Origin: Enterobacter kobei | GTDB taxonomy: Bacteria; Pseudomonadota; Gammaproteobacteria; Enterobacterales; Enterobacteriaceae | NCBI RefSeq assembly: GCF_018323985.1 | Contig: NZ_AP024590.1 | Location: 3,782,001-3,846,000 of the forward strand | DNA length: 64,000 nt | Reading direction: 5' to 3' | Part shown: piece by piece, positions 36,364-43,525 of the stretch | Layout of the letters: each line of letters begins with the position of its first letter | Position numbering within the stretch: the stretch's first letter is position 1 | Program-made: the position numbers and the translations under genes | Notes under the pieces: generated by a model | The model's input: the letters and a program-made list of their open reading frames with translations, nothing else | Told to the model about the DNA's origin: nothing | Databases searched by the model: none

Positions 36364-36477
36364 GAAAAAAGCCAGCAGATAATACCTGCTGGCGTGGCGA
36401 TAAGCACCAATACTCAGTCACACATGGTGGAAGCGAATGCTGTAACAGCCCTCCCCGCTTCCAACGACGTTAAGTAT
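36364..36477 (-). ncRNA. sgrS: Sugar-stress small RNA SgrS, short form without sgrT
   Basis: The 3' part matches E. coli SgrS: the ptsG-pairing core GTGTGACTGAGTATTGGTG (complement of 36405-36423), a small hairpin TGGTG-CTTAT-CGCCA, and the terminator GCCAGCAG...CTGCTGGC (36371-36393) followed by six T. Upstream is a stem GGAAGCG/CGCTTCC (36429-36462). A TATATT box at 36484-36489 puts the 5' end near 36477, so the RNA would be about 110 bases. There is no ATG-initiated frame long enough for SgrT. SgrS blocks ptsG translation during glucose-phosphate stress. Confidence 0.85.
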
Positions 36478-36532
36478 TGGCTTAATATAGGGATTAATAA
36501 ATTGATGAGTTTTCGTCAGGAGTTCCCCTTTT

Positions 36533-38194
36533 ATGTCGTCAGGTCGTCTGCAACAACAATTCATCCGTCTGTGGCAGTGTTGCGACGGCGCGACGCAGGA
36601 AACCACGCTGAGCGAACTGGCGGAGCTGCTGAGCTGTTCACGCCGCCATATGCGTACCCTGCTCAATACCATGCAGGCGCACGGCTGGCTGACATGGGAA
36701 GCGGAAGCCGGACGCGGTAAGCGCTCACGCCTTACCTTCCTTTATACCGGACTGGCGCTGCAACAGCAGCGGGCGGAAGATCTGCTGGAGCAGGATCGCA
36801 TCGATCAGCTGGTGCAACTGGTGGGCGACAAAACCGCCGTGCGCCAGATGCTGGTGTCACACCTGGGGCGCAGTTTTCGCCAGGGGCGCCACATTCTGCG
36901 CGTGCTCTATTACCGCCCACTGCGTAATCTGCTGCCCGGAACAGCGTTAAGACGCTCCGAATCCCATATCGCCCGCCAGATTTTCAGCGCCCTGACGCGC
37001 GTAAATGAGGAAAACGGGGAACTGGAAGCGGATATTGCCCATCACTGGCAGCAACTTTCGCCGCTGCACTGGCGATTTTATCTGCGGCCCGGCATCCATT
37101 TTCACCACGGGCGGGAGCTGGAAATGCGCGACGTCATCACCTCCCTTGAGCGTATCAACGCCTTTCCGCTCTATTCACACATCACGCAGATCGTCTCCCC
37201 CACGCCCTGGACGCTGGACATTCACCTCGCCGAGCCGGACAGCTGGCTACCGTGGCTGTTGGGCCATGTGCAGTCGATGATCCTGCCGCATGAATGGCAA
37301 TCGATGAGCAATTTCGCCAGCCTGCCGGTGGGCACCGGCCCCTATGCCGTCACCCGTAACAATAACAACCAGCTGAAGATCCAGGCTTTTGACGACTACT
37401 TTGGCTTTCGCGCACTGATAGATGAAGTGAACGTCTGGGTGCTGCCGGAAGTGAACGACGATCCCAGCGGTGGCCTGACGCTGGAAGGCCCCGGCGAGGG
37501 TGAAAAAGCCGTCGAGAGCCGCCTTGAAGAGGGCTGCTATTATCTGCTGTTTGATGCCCGCACACCCAGGGGCAACAACCAGGCGGTCCGGGACTGGATC
37601 AGCCATGTCCTCTCCCCCGCCAGCCTGTTGTATCACGGTGACGAGCACTATCAACGCTTCTGGTTTCCGGCTTACGGTCTGCTGCCGCGCTGGCACCACG
37701 CGCGACCGGGCGGCAGCGAGATCGGAAAACCCGCCGGGCTGGAATCCCTCACGCTTACCTACTACCGGGAACATCAGGAGCACAAAGTTATTGCCCGCTC
37801 GATGATCGCCCTGCTGGCGCAGCATCATGTGCGGCTGGAAATCCGGGAGGTGGAGTACGAGGAGTGGCACAGCGGCGAGATAACCAGCGACATCTGGCTG
37901 AACAGCGCCAACTTCACGCTACCGCTCGATTTCTCGCTGTTCACGCATTTATACGAAGTGCCGCTGCTCCAGCAGTGCATTCCCCGCGACTGGCAACAGG
38001 ATGCGGCGCACTGGCGCGCAGGCGACATGAATCTGGCGGCCTGGTGTCAGCAACTGATGGCGAACCGCGCGATCGTGCCGTTGATCCACCACTGGCTGAC
38101 GATCAATGGTCAGCGCAGTATGCGTGGATTACGCATGAATACGCTGGGGTGGTTTGACTTCAAATCCGCCTGGTTTGCACCACCGGATCCGTGA
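36533..38194 (+). CDS. sgrR: Transcriptional activator SgrR
   Basis: Senses sugar-phosphate stress and activates the divergent sgrS. It has 553 residues (551 in E. coli). The N-terminal winged-helix domain (LQQQFIRLWQCC... to about 110, with SCSRRHMRTLL as recognition region) is followed by a domain resembling periplasmic solute-binding proteins. The identical end MNTLGWFDFKSAWFAPPDP confirms the assignment. The 55-base gap to the putative sgrS start leaves room for its operator. Confidence 0.96.
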   Translation: MSSGRLQQQFIRLWQCCDGATQETTLSELAELLSCSRRHMRTLLNTMQAHGWLTWEAEAGRGKRSRLTFLYTGLALQQQRAEDLLEQDRIDQLVQLVGDKTAVRQMLVSHLGRSFRQGRHILRVLYYRPLRNLLPGTALRRSESHIARQIFSALTRVNEENGELEADIAHHWQQLSPLHWRFYLRPGIHFHHGRELEMRDVITSLERINAFPLYSHITQIVSPTPWTLDIHLAEPDSWLPWLLGHVQSMILPHEWQSMSNFASLPVGTGPYAVTRNNNNQLKIQAFDDYFGFRALIDEVNVWVLPEVNDDPSGGLTLEGPGEGEKAVESRLEEGCYYLLFDARTPRGNNQAVRDWISHVLSPASLLYHGDEHYQRFWFPAYGLLPRWHHARPGGSEIGKPAGLESLTLTYYREHQEHKVIARSMIALLAQHHVRLEIREVEYEEWHSGEITSDIWLNSANFTLPLDFSLFTHLYEVPLLQQCIPRDWQQDAAHWRAGDMNLAAWCQQLMANRAIVPLIHHWLTINGQRSMRGLRMNTLGWFDFKSAWFAPPDP

Positions 38195-38202
38195 GGAGAA
38201 TG

Positions 38203-38224
38203 TCGGTGGACGCTGGCCCACCGA
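38203..38224. other. Hairpin between convergent sgrR and DUF4142 gene
   Basis: TCGGTGG and CCACCGA form a seven-base-pair stem with an eight-base loop. It lies between two convergent genes and has no T-run, so it may be a stability hairpin or a weak bidirectional stop. Confidence 0.45.
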
Positions 38225-38233
38225 ACGATCCGC

Positions 38234-38803
38234 TTACTTCGACATCTGCTCGGCAGACTTCAGGTGCTGCTCAACAACCGGTGTATGCGCGTCGGCGAGC
38301 GCCTTCACATCCGGGTCCTTGATCATCTTAGCGTCGCTCTGTAGCTTCGACAGCACCATCTTGTGGTCTTTCGTTCCGGCATTTTCCATATACATTTTGT
38401 CAAAGTCGTCGCCGCTCTGTTTTTCCAGCTTCGCGGTCATGGCCTTGTGCTCGGCATCCGGCACCGTCGGCAGTGTTACCCCTTTTTCTTTAGCGACCGC
38501 CTGGACTTTGGTCAGGGCCGCGCCATGATCGTCGACCATCTTCTGCGCGTAGGCTTTAACGTCACTACTTTGCGCCTTGCTCAGCGCGAGCTTACCCGCT
38601 GCAATTTCATTGATATTGGCCTGTGCCATATCCTTCACGGCTTTTTCATCGCCGGAGCTGAGCTTCGCGCCCGATGCGGTCTGGCTGGCGGCGTCACTCG
38701 TTGCAGTGCTCGTCTGCGTCTGGGCTTGCACGCCGAGCGTGGTGAACATCGCTGCCACTGCTGATAAGGCCAGCAGTCCTTTCAAGGTTTTGCTCTTTTG
38801 CAT
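38234..38803 (-). CDS. Exported DUF4142 family protein
   Basis: A 189-residue protein with a Sec signal peptide (MQKSKTLKGLLALSAVAAMF, cleavage probably after VQAQ). A low-complexity Ser/Thr/Ala linker follows, then a helical DUF4142 domain with repeating DVKAYAQKMVDDHG and DPDVKALADAHTPVVEQH. The family has a ferritin-like fold predicted from helices; its function is unknown. The ATG at 38803 has GGAGA upstream; a longer frame to 38929 has no such support. The gene is absent between sgrR and thiB in E. coli K-12, so it belongs to an accessory islet. Confidence 0.85.
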   Translation of the reverse strand: MQKSKTLKGLLALSAVAAMFTTLGVQAQTQTSTATSDAASQTASGAKLSSGDEKAVKDMAQANINEIAAGKLALSKAQSSDVKAYAQKMVDDHGAALTKVQAVAKEKGVTLPTVPDAEHKAMTAKLEKQSGDDFDKMYMENAGTKDHKMVLSKLQSDAKMIKDPDVKALADAHTPVVEQHLKSAEQMSK

Positions 38804-38984
38804 GTGATTCTCCAGAGGGTCATAGGTAGGGTGATGTGAGGTAATTATCTGCGCGCAGCCTCCTGCATAACTGACAAGGTCACTATTGAGTATAGTTGAA
38901 CGATTCGAAACAGCAGTTTTAGTTACCAATCTTACAAAGGGCAGCAGAAAATGAGGGAAGTGAAGGTGTGGGAAGGATGCAGCC

Positions 38985-39030
38985 TGCCCGGCGGCGCAGG
39001 CTTGCCGGGCCTACAGGTGGCACCCGGCAA
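38985..39030. repeat. REP-like palindrome
   Basis: TGCCCGGCGGCGCAGG, then CTTGCCGGGCCTAC, then a partial unit ending CACCCGGCAA resemble the REP units after leuD. The element lies just 3' of the 144-residue orphan gene. Confidence 0.7.
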
Positions 39031-39044
39031 GATTTTACGGCTGG

Positions 39045-39479
39045 CTACGCGTCTATACCTTTCACCCAGCGCGGCGCTTTCATAATATCGGTGAAATACC
39101 ACACCAGTTCACACAGCAGGCCGGTGAGGGTTTTCTCCATATCCGGCGGCAGCGACTGGCTGTTCAACAGGCGCGTTAACGCCAGGCAGTATTCACACAG
39201 CAGATCAGATTCCGGTTCGAAATGCGGGAGTTCGGCGGGTGGCGTATCCACCGTCAGCGAGGAAACCAGATGCGGTGGAATAACCTCGTTGAGCGTGGGT
39301 TGCAGCAGCATCAGGCAGGCGTTGAGCCGTCCACACATGGCGAGGCGCAGCGCCGGATCGTCGCTTTCGATCAGCGCTTCAGCAAAATGCTCGCAGTGAT
39401 CCGCCAGCACGGTGAAGTCCGTGTCTGCGGTGAAGGGAACGGTAAGTAACGGGTGAGTCTGGTTGAGGGTCGTAGCCAT
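39045..39479 (-). CDS. Small protein after a P4-type leader (unknown function)
   Basis: A 144-residue protein starting at ATG 39479 with GGAGG ten bases upstream. It is leucine-rich, acidic and predicted helical, with no membrane segment, and ends in SLPPDMEKTLTGLLCELVWY followed by FTDIMKAPRWVKGIDA. I do not recognise a named gene. From memory it resembles small genes that follow the ash/immunity leader of P4-like satellite prophages, in the position of kil or the derepression protein. That likeness is unverified. The frame stays open upstream to 39641 through the leader. Confidence 0.6.
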   Translation of the reverse strand: MATTLNQTHPLLTVPFTADTDFTVLADHCEHFAEALIESDDPALRLAMCGRLNACLMLLQPTLNEVIPPHLVSSLTVDTPPAELPHFEPESDLLCEYCLALTRLLNSQSLPPDMEKTLTGLLCELVWYFTDIMKAPRWVKGIDA

Positions 39480-39755
39480 AAGGGCAGCCTCCGGTATGTG
39501 AATGTATATTCCGCCACCGAAGAGACCAATCTTACGGGTGGTGGACTGAACGGAGTTGGTCTTACCGGCCATACCGACACCGGCGCGCCTTGCGGCGCCC
39601 CCGTCCAGCCCACCATAGAGATGTAGCCAAACGCACGACATAAGAAAGACGCTTACGCGTCATATGTCGCAGGTATGATATGCAGGAGACCAATCCTGGC
39701 ACCTGATTTTGCAGGTGCCGGAAGATGCTACTGTCAGACGCGATCAACGGCAAGC
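39480..39755 (-). mobile_element. Possible P4-satellite immunity/ash leader relic
   Basis: Translated on the minus strand, this DNA gives peptide patterns seen in the Ash family of P4-like prophages, such as STTRKIGLFGGGIYIHIPEA. GAGACCAATC occurs twice (39522-39531 and 39686-39695). Between them TTGGTCT (39556-39562) is complementary to both copies. This A-B-C layout is that of the P4 immunity RNA, where seqB pairs with seqA and seqC. Hairpins at 39698-39719 (8-base-pair stem) and GACGC-GTAA-GCGTC near 39650 support a structured leader. No integrase or attachment site is seen. Confidence 0.5.
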
Positions 39756-39882
39756 GGATTTGGCAGTACGGTTTGCGGCGCGCCTCGCAAAGGCCGTTAA
39801 AACCTGCCCTTAACTATGGGCGGCAACTCCAACAGCATGTGGTTTGATGTTAAATCAGTACAGAGGAAGTAATATGCACCAG

Positions 39883-39902
39883 CGTATAGCGTTTGCTATA
39901 CG
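39883..39902. promoter_or_regulatory. Palindromic operator of the toxin-antitoxin operon
   Basis: CGTATAGC-GTTT-GCTATACG is a perfect eight-base inverted repeat 46 bases before the antitoxin start. It is the expected binding site for a ribbon-helix-helix antitoxin dimer pair that represses its own promoter. Confidence 0.75.
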
Positions 39903-39947
39903 TTAAGGGTAAAATTTGTATATCATTTACTACACAACGGAGTCATC

Positions 39948-40214
39948 ATGAAATCAGATGTCCAGCTCAATATCAGGGCTAAAGAAGCGCAGAGAGCGCT
40001 AATCGATACCGCTGCCAGTATTCTTCATAAATCACGGACTGATTTTATACTTGAGACAGCTTGTCAGGCCGCTGAAAACGTCATCCTTGATCGTCGGATG
40101 TTCAATCTTAATGACGAGCAATACGCTGAATTTATCACTATGCTGGACGCCCCGGTCACCGCTAATCCGGCGCTGGATGCACTACTGGCGAGAAAACCCC
40201 AGTGGGAAAAGTAA
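39948..40214 (+). CDS. DUF1778 antitoxin (KacA/TacA type)
   Basis: An 88-residue ribbon-helix-helix antitoxin. The N-terminal half (MKSDVQLNIRAKEAQRALID) contains the DNA-binding beta strand and helices; the C-terminal half (from about residue 50, LDRRMFNLNDEQYAEFITML) wraps the toxin. It closely resembles KacA of Klebsiella and TacA of Salmonella by recall. It precedes and overlaps a GNAT toxin by 13 bases, as usual in this class. The palindrome upstream suggests autoregulation. Confidence 0.92.
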   Translation: MKSDVQLNIRAKEAQRALIDTAASILHKSRTDFILETACQAAENVILDRRMFNLNDEQYAEFITMLDAPVTANPALDALLARKPQWEK

Positions 40215-40693
40215 CTGTACCGCAACCACTTAACTCTTCACATATTCTTTCTGAGTTTCATTGTGGGGAAGCAGTACTGGATGAATGGATCAGGCAACGG
40301 GGATTAAAAAATCAATCCACCGGTGCGGCAAGAACATTTGTGGTATGCCGGGGAAAGACGTCACAGGTGGTGGGATTTTACTCTCTGGCTACCGGTAGCG
40401 TGACTCACGCCATTGCGCCCGGCAGCTTACGGCGAAACATGCCTGAGCCTATCCCTGTCATTATCCTGGCACGTCTTGCAGTCGATGCGAGTTACCACGG
40501 CAAAGGTCTGGGTGCGGATTTACTTCATGATGCCGTTTTACGCATTTATCGTGTGGCTGAGAATATAGGTGTGCGCGCAATTATGGTTCATGCCCTCTCT
40601 GACGCGGCGAAAAACTTCTACCTGCATCATGGCTTTGTAGTTTCGAATACGCAGGAAAATACACTTTTCCTGCGCTTACCCGAAATCCTTTAG
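40202..40693 (+). CDS. GNAT acetyltransferase toxin (KacT/TacT type)
   Basis: A 163-residue toxin of the class that acetylates the amino group of aminoacyl-tRNA and stops translation. The start is GTG at 40202, giving MGKVTVPQPL, the usual KacT-like beginning. The acetyl-CoA loop is RLAVDASYHGKGLGADLL (about residues 91-108), and the catalytic tyrosine is expected at residue 140 in AKNFYLHHGF. Both are intact, so the enzyme is probably active. It is paired with the DUF1778 antitoxin. The module is absent from this position in E. coli K-12. Confidence 0.92.
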   Translation: MGKVTVPQPLNSSHILSEFHCGEAVLDEWIRQRGLKNQSTGAARTFVVCRGKTSQVVGFYSLATGSVTHAIAPGSLRRNMPEPIPVIILARLAVDASYHGKGLGADLLHDAVLRIYRVAENIGVRAIMVHALSDAAKNFYLHHGFVVSNTQENTLFLRLPEIL

Positions 40694-40797
40694 GCCAGCA
40701 CAAACTCCCTGTCCCAGATTTGCTCAACTCCGCAACAGTAAATCATCAGCAACGCACAGCGTGTTTCTGCCCGGGCCTCGCCCACCGCCATCCCTCA

Positions 40798-40826
40798 TTG
40801 CTGCCCGGCAACAAAATCATTACACT
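40798..40826 (+). promoter_or_regulatory. thiBPQ promoter
   Basis: TTGCTG (40798-40803) and TACACT (40821-40826) are separated by 17 bases. The predicted start, about 40833, coincides with the beginning of the TPP aptamer. Confidence 0.7.
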
Positions 40827-40833
40827 AGCGCCG

Positions 40834-40957
40834 TGCTCAACGGGGTGCTGCGCGGAACGCGTGTGCTGAGAAAATACCCGTCGAACCTGATCCGGATAAC
40901 GCCGGCGAAGGGATTTGAGGCTACCGCTCAAGTCCTTTGCCACTCTCTTTTATTGAG
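40834..40957 (+). ncRNA. TPP riboswitch (THI element) of thiBPQ
   Basis: The aptamer (40834-40919) has all conserved blocks: GGGGTGC, CTGAGA, ACCCG, GAACCTGATCCGG and GCCGGCGAAGGGA. The strand TTGAG (40915-40919) can close P1 with CTCAA (40836-40840) or pair with a second CTCAA (40927-40931). That second CTCAA can also pair with TTGAG at 40953-40957, which contains the thiB ribosome binding site. TPP binding would therefore free the middle strand to block translation. Confidence 0.9.
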
Positions 40958-40964
40958 GTGCAAA

Positions 40965-41948
40965 GTGTTAAAAAAATGTCTGCCGTTCCTGCTGCTGATT
41001 GCCGCGCCCGCCTTTGCCAAACCCGTTCTCACCGTTTACACCTATGACTCCTTTGCCGCTGACTGGGGCCCTGGCCCGAAAGTCAAAAAAGCCTTTGAAG
41101 CAGATTGTCAGTGCGAGCTGAAACTGGTGGCGCTGGAAGATGGCGTCTCGCTGCTCAACCGTCTGCGCATGGAAGGCAAAAACAGCAAAGCCGACGTGGT
41201 ACTGGGGCTGGATAACAACCTGCTGGAAGCCGCCACACAAACCAGACTGTTCGCCAAAAGCGGTATCCCGAATGATGCCGTCAACGTGCCGGGCGGCTGG
41301 AAAAACGACACCTTTGTGCCGTTCGATTACGGCTATTTCGCCTTCGTCTATGACAAAAATAAACTGAAAAACCCGCCGAAGAGCCTGAAAGAACTGGTGG
41401 AAAGCGATCAGAAATGGCGTGTGATTTACCAGGATCCGCGCACCAGCACGCCAGGTCTCGGTCTGCTGCTGTGGATGCAAAAAGTCTATGGCGATAACGC
41501 CCCGGACGCCTGGCAAAAACTCGCCGCGAAAACTGTCACCGTCACCAAAGGCTGGAGCGAGGCTTACGGCCTGTTCCTGAAAGGCGAAAGCGACCTGGTG
41601 CTGAGCTACACCACCTCCCCGGCGTATCACGCCATTGAAGAGAAGAAAGACAACTACGCCGCAGCGGGCTTCAGCGAAGGACACTATTTGCAGGTGGAAG
41701 TTGCCGCCCGCACCGCCGCCAGCAAACAGCCGGAGCTGGCAGAGAAGTTCCTGAAATTTATGGTGACCCCGGCGTTCCAGAACACCATCGCCACCGGCAA
41801 CTGGATGTATCCGGTAACCAGCGTGGCGTTGCCCGCAGGCTTTGACACACTGGTGAAACCGGCCACCACGCTGGAATACTCCCCGCAGGATGTTGCCGCG
41901 AAGCGTGCCGACTGGATCAGTGCATGGCAACGCGCCGTCAGCCGTTAA
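40965..41948 (+). CDS. thiB: Thiamine-binding periplasmic protein
   Basis: Solute-binding protein for thiamine, TMP and TPP (also called TbpA). Translation starts at GTG 40965 behind TTGAGG, giving 327 residues as in E. coli; the upstream in-frame sequence is riboswitch. Signal peptide residues 1-18 end in AAPAFA before KPVLTVYTYDSF. The thiamine-phosphate-binding segments GLGLLLWMQKVYG and LVLSYTTSPAYH are present. It is the first gene of thiBPQ. Confidence 0.97.
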   Translation: MLKKCLPFLLLIAAPAFAKPVLTVYTYDSFAADWGPGPKVKKAFEADCQCELKLVALEDGVSLLNRLRMEGKNSKADVVLGLDNNLLEAATQTRLFAKSGIPNDAVNVPGGWKNDTFVPFDYGYFAFVYDKNKLKNPPKSLKELVESDQKWRVIYQDPRTSTPGLGLLLWMQKVYGDNAPDAWQKLAAKTVTVTKGWSEAYGLFLKGESDLVLSYTTSPAYHAIEEKKDNYAAAGFSEGHYLQVEVAARTAASKQPELAEKFLKFMVTPAFQNTIATGNWMYPVTSVALPAGFDTLVKPATTLEYSPQDVAAKRADWISAWQRAVSR

Positions 41949-43525
41949 TTCCCGGCTGGCTGCTGCCCGGTGCCGCCGCCGCCACGCTGATGCTGGCGAT
42001 AGCGCTGGCGGCCTTTTTTGCGCTGTGGCTGAATGCGCCGGTAACGGACGTCGCCGCGCTGTGGCAGGACAGTTACCTGTGGCACGTGGTGCGCTTCTCG
42101 TTCTGGCAGGCGTTTTTGTCTGCCCTGCTGTCGGTAGCCCCGGCAATCTTTCTTGCCCGCGCGCTTTACCGTCGCCGCTTTCCGGGGCGGCAAATGCTGT
42201 TACGCCTGTGCGCCATGACGCTGATTTTGCCGGTGCTGGTGGCGGTGTTCGGCATTCTCAGCGTCTATGGGCGTCAGGGCTGGCTGGCGCAGATTTTCGG
42301 ATCGCACTGGACGTTTTCGCCTTATGGCCTGCAGGGGATCCTGCTGGCCCACGTCTTTTTTAACCTGCCGATGGCGACTCGCCTGCTGTTACAGGCGCTG
42401 GAGCAGATCCCCGGCGAGCAGCGCCAGCTTGCCGCCCAGCTCGGGATGCGCGGCTGGGCGTTTTTCCGCTTTGTTGAATGGCCCTGGCTGCGGCGGCAAA
42501 TCCCGCCGGTGGCGGCGCTGATCTTTATGCTCTGCTTCGCCAGCTTTGCAACCGTGCTGTCGCTGGGCGGCGGGCCACAGGCCACCACCATTGAGCTGGC
42601 AATTTATCAGGCGCTGAGTTACGACTTTGAACCAGGCCGCGCAGCGCTGCTGGCGTTGATACAGATGATCTGCTGCCTCGGGCTGGTGCTGTTAAGCCAG
42701 CGGCTGAGCAAAACCATTGCCGTCGGCACAAATCACATCACCGGCTGGCGAGATCCGCAGGACAGCTTATTCCGCCGCCTTGCCGATAGCACGCTGATCG
42801 TGCTCGCCCTGTTGCTGTTGCTGCCGCCGCTGATCGCGGTCATTGTCGGGGGATTCAACCGCAGTCTGCTGGACGTGCTGGTGCAGCCGGTGCTGTGGCA
42901 GGCGACCTGGACCTCGCTGCGTATCGCGCTATGCGCCGGGGTGCTGTGTGTGATCCTGACCATGATGCTGCTGTGGAGCAGCCGCGAACTGCGCGCCCGT
43001 CAGCAGCACTTCGCCGGACAGGCGCTGGAGCTGTCCGGCATGTTGATCCTCGCCATGCCTGGCATTGTGCTGGCGACCGGCTTCTTTTTACTGCTTAACA
43101 ACGCCACCGGCCTGCCGGACTCCGCCGACGGCATTGTGATTTTCACTAACGCGCTGATGGCCATCCCCTACGCGCTCAAAGTACTGGAAAACCCGATGCG
43201 CGATGTCGCCGCCCGTTATACGCTGCTGTGCCAGTCTCTCGGCCTGGCGGGGCTGCAACGGCTGCGCGTGGTGGAGCTGCGCGCGCTGAAACGTCCGCTG
43301 GCGCAGGCGCTGGCGTTTGCCTGTGTGCTGTCGATTGGCGATTTTGGCGTCGTGGCGCTGTTCGGCAATGACGATTTCCGTACGCTGCCGTTTTACCTTT
43401 ATCAGCAAATCGGCTCTTATCGCAGCCAGGACGGGGCCGTGACGGCGCTGCTGCTGCTGGCGCTGTGCTTTATCCTGTTCACCGTGATTGAAAAACTTCC
43501 GGGTCGCCATGCTAAAACTGACTGA
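41924..43525 (+). CDS. thiP: Thiamine ABC transporter permease
   Basis: Inner-membrane permease with two fused BPD_transp domains and about twelve membrane segments. It has 533 residues (536 in E. coli). EAA-type coupling loops are seen in EQRQLAAQLGMRGWAFFRFV and near the C-terminus in DVAARYTLLCQSLG. It overlaps the thiB end by 25 bases. The few residues missing relative to E. coli lie in the loop after YGRQGWLAQIF. Confidence 0.96.
   Translation: MATRRQPLIPGWLLPGAAAATLMLAIALAAFFALWLNAPVTDVAALWQDSYLWHVVRFSFWQAFLSALLSVAPAIFLARALYRRRFPGRQMLLRLCAMTLILPVLVAVFGILSVYGRQGWLAQIFGSHWTFSPYGLQGILLAHVFFNLPMATRLLLQALEQIPGEQRQLAAQLGMRGWAFFRFVEWPWLRRQIPPVAALIFMLCFASFATVLSLGGGPQATTIELAIYQALSYDFEPGRAALLALIQMICCLGLVLLSQRLSKTIAVGTNHITGWRDPQDSLFRRLADSTLIVLALLLLLPPLIAVIVGGFNRSLLDVLVQPVLWQATWTSLRIALCAGVLCVILTMMLLWSSRELRARQQHFAGQALELSGMLILAMPGIVLATGFFLLLNNATGLPDSADGIVIFTNALMAIPYALKVLENPMRDVAARYTLLCQSLGLAGLQRLRVVELRALKRPLAQALAFACVLSIGDFGVVALFGNDDFRTLPFYLYQQIGSYRSQDGAVTALLLLALCFILFTVIEKLPGRHAKTD

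Noticed and set aside
36336..36410. 25-residue N-terminal extension of SetA
   Set aside because: It runs through the SgrS terminator and pairing core; the ATG at 36335 has a ribosome binding site and the family length.
39562..39753. 63-codon minus-strand frame as an independent gene
   Set aside because: It overlaps the phage-like leader in another frame and is better seen as part of a decayed ash-type region.
40761..40964. Longer thiB with a 68-residue N-terminal extension
   Set aside because: The extension is the TPP riboswitch in translation; the GTG at 40965 starts a normal signal peptide at the E. coli length.
40968..42146. 392-codon open frame antisense to thiB-thiP
   Set aside because: Overlaps two certain genes; no family likeness.
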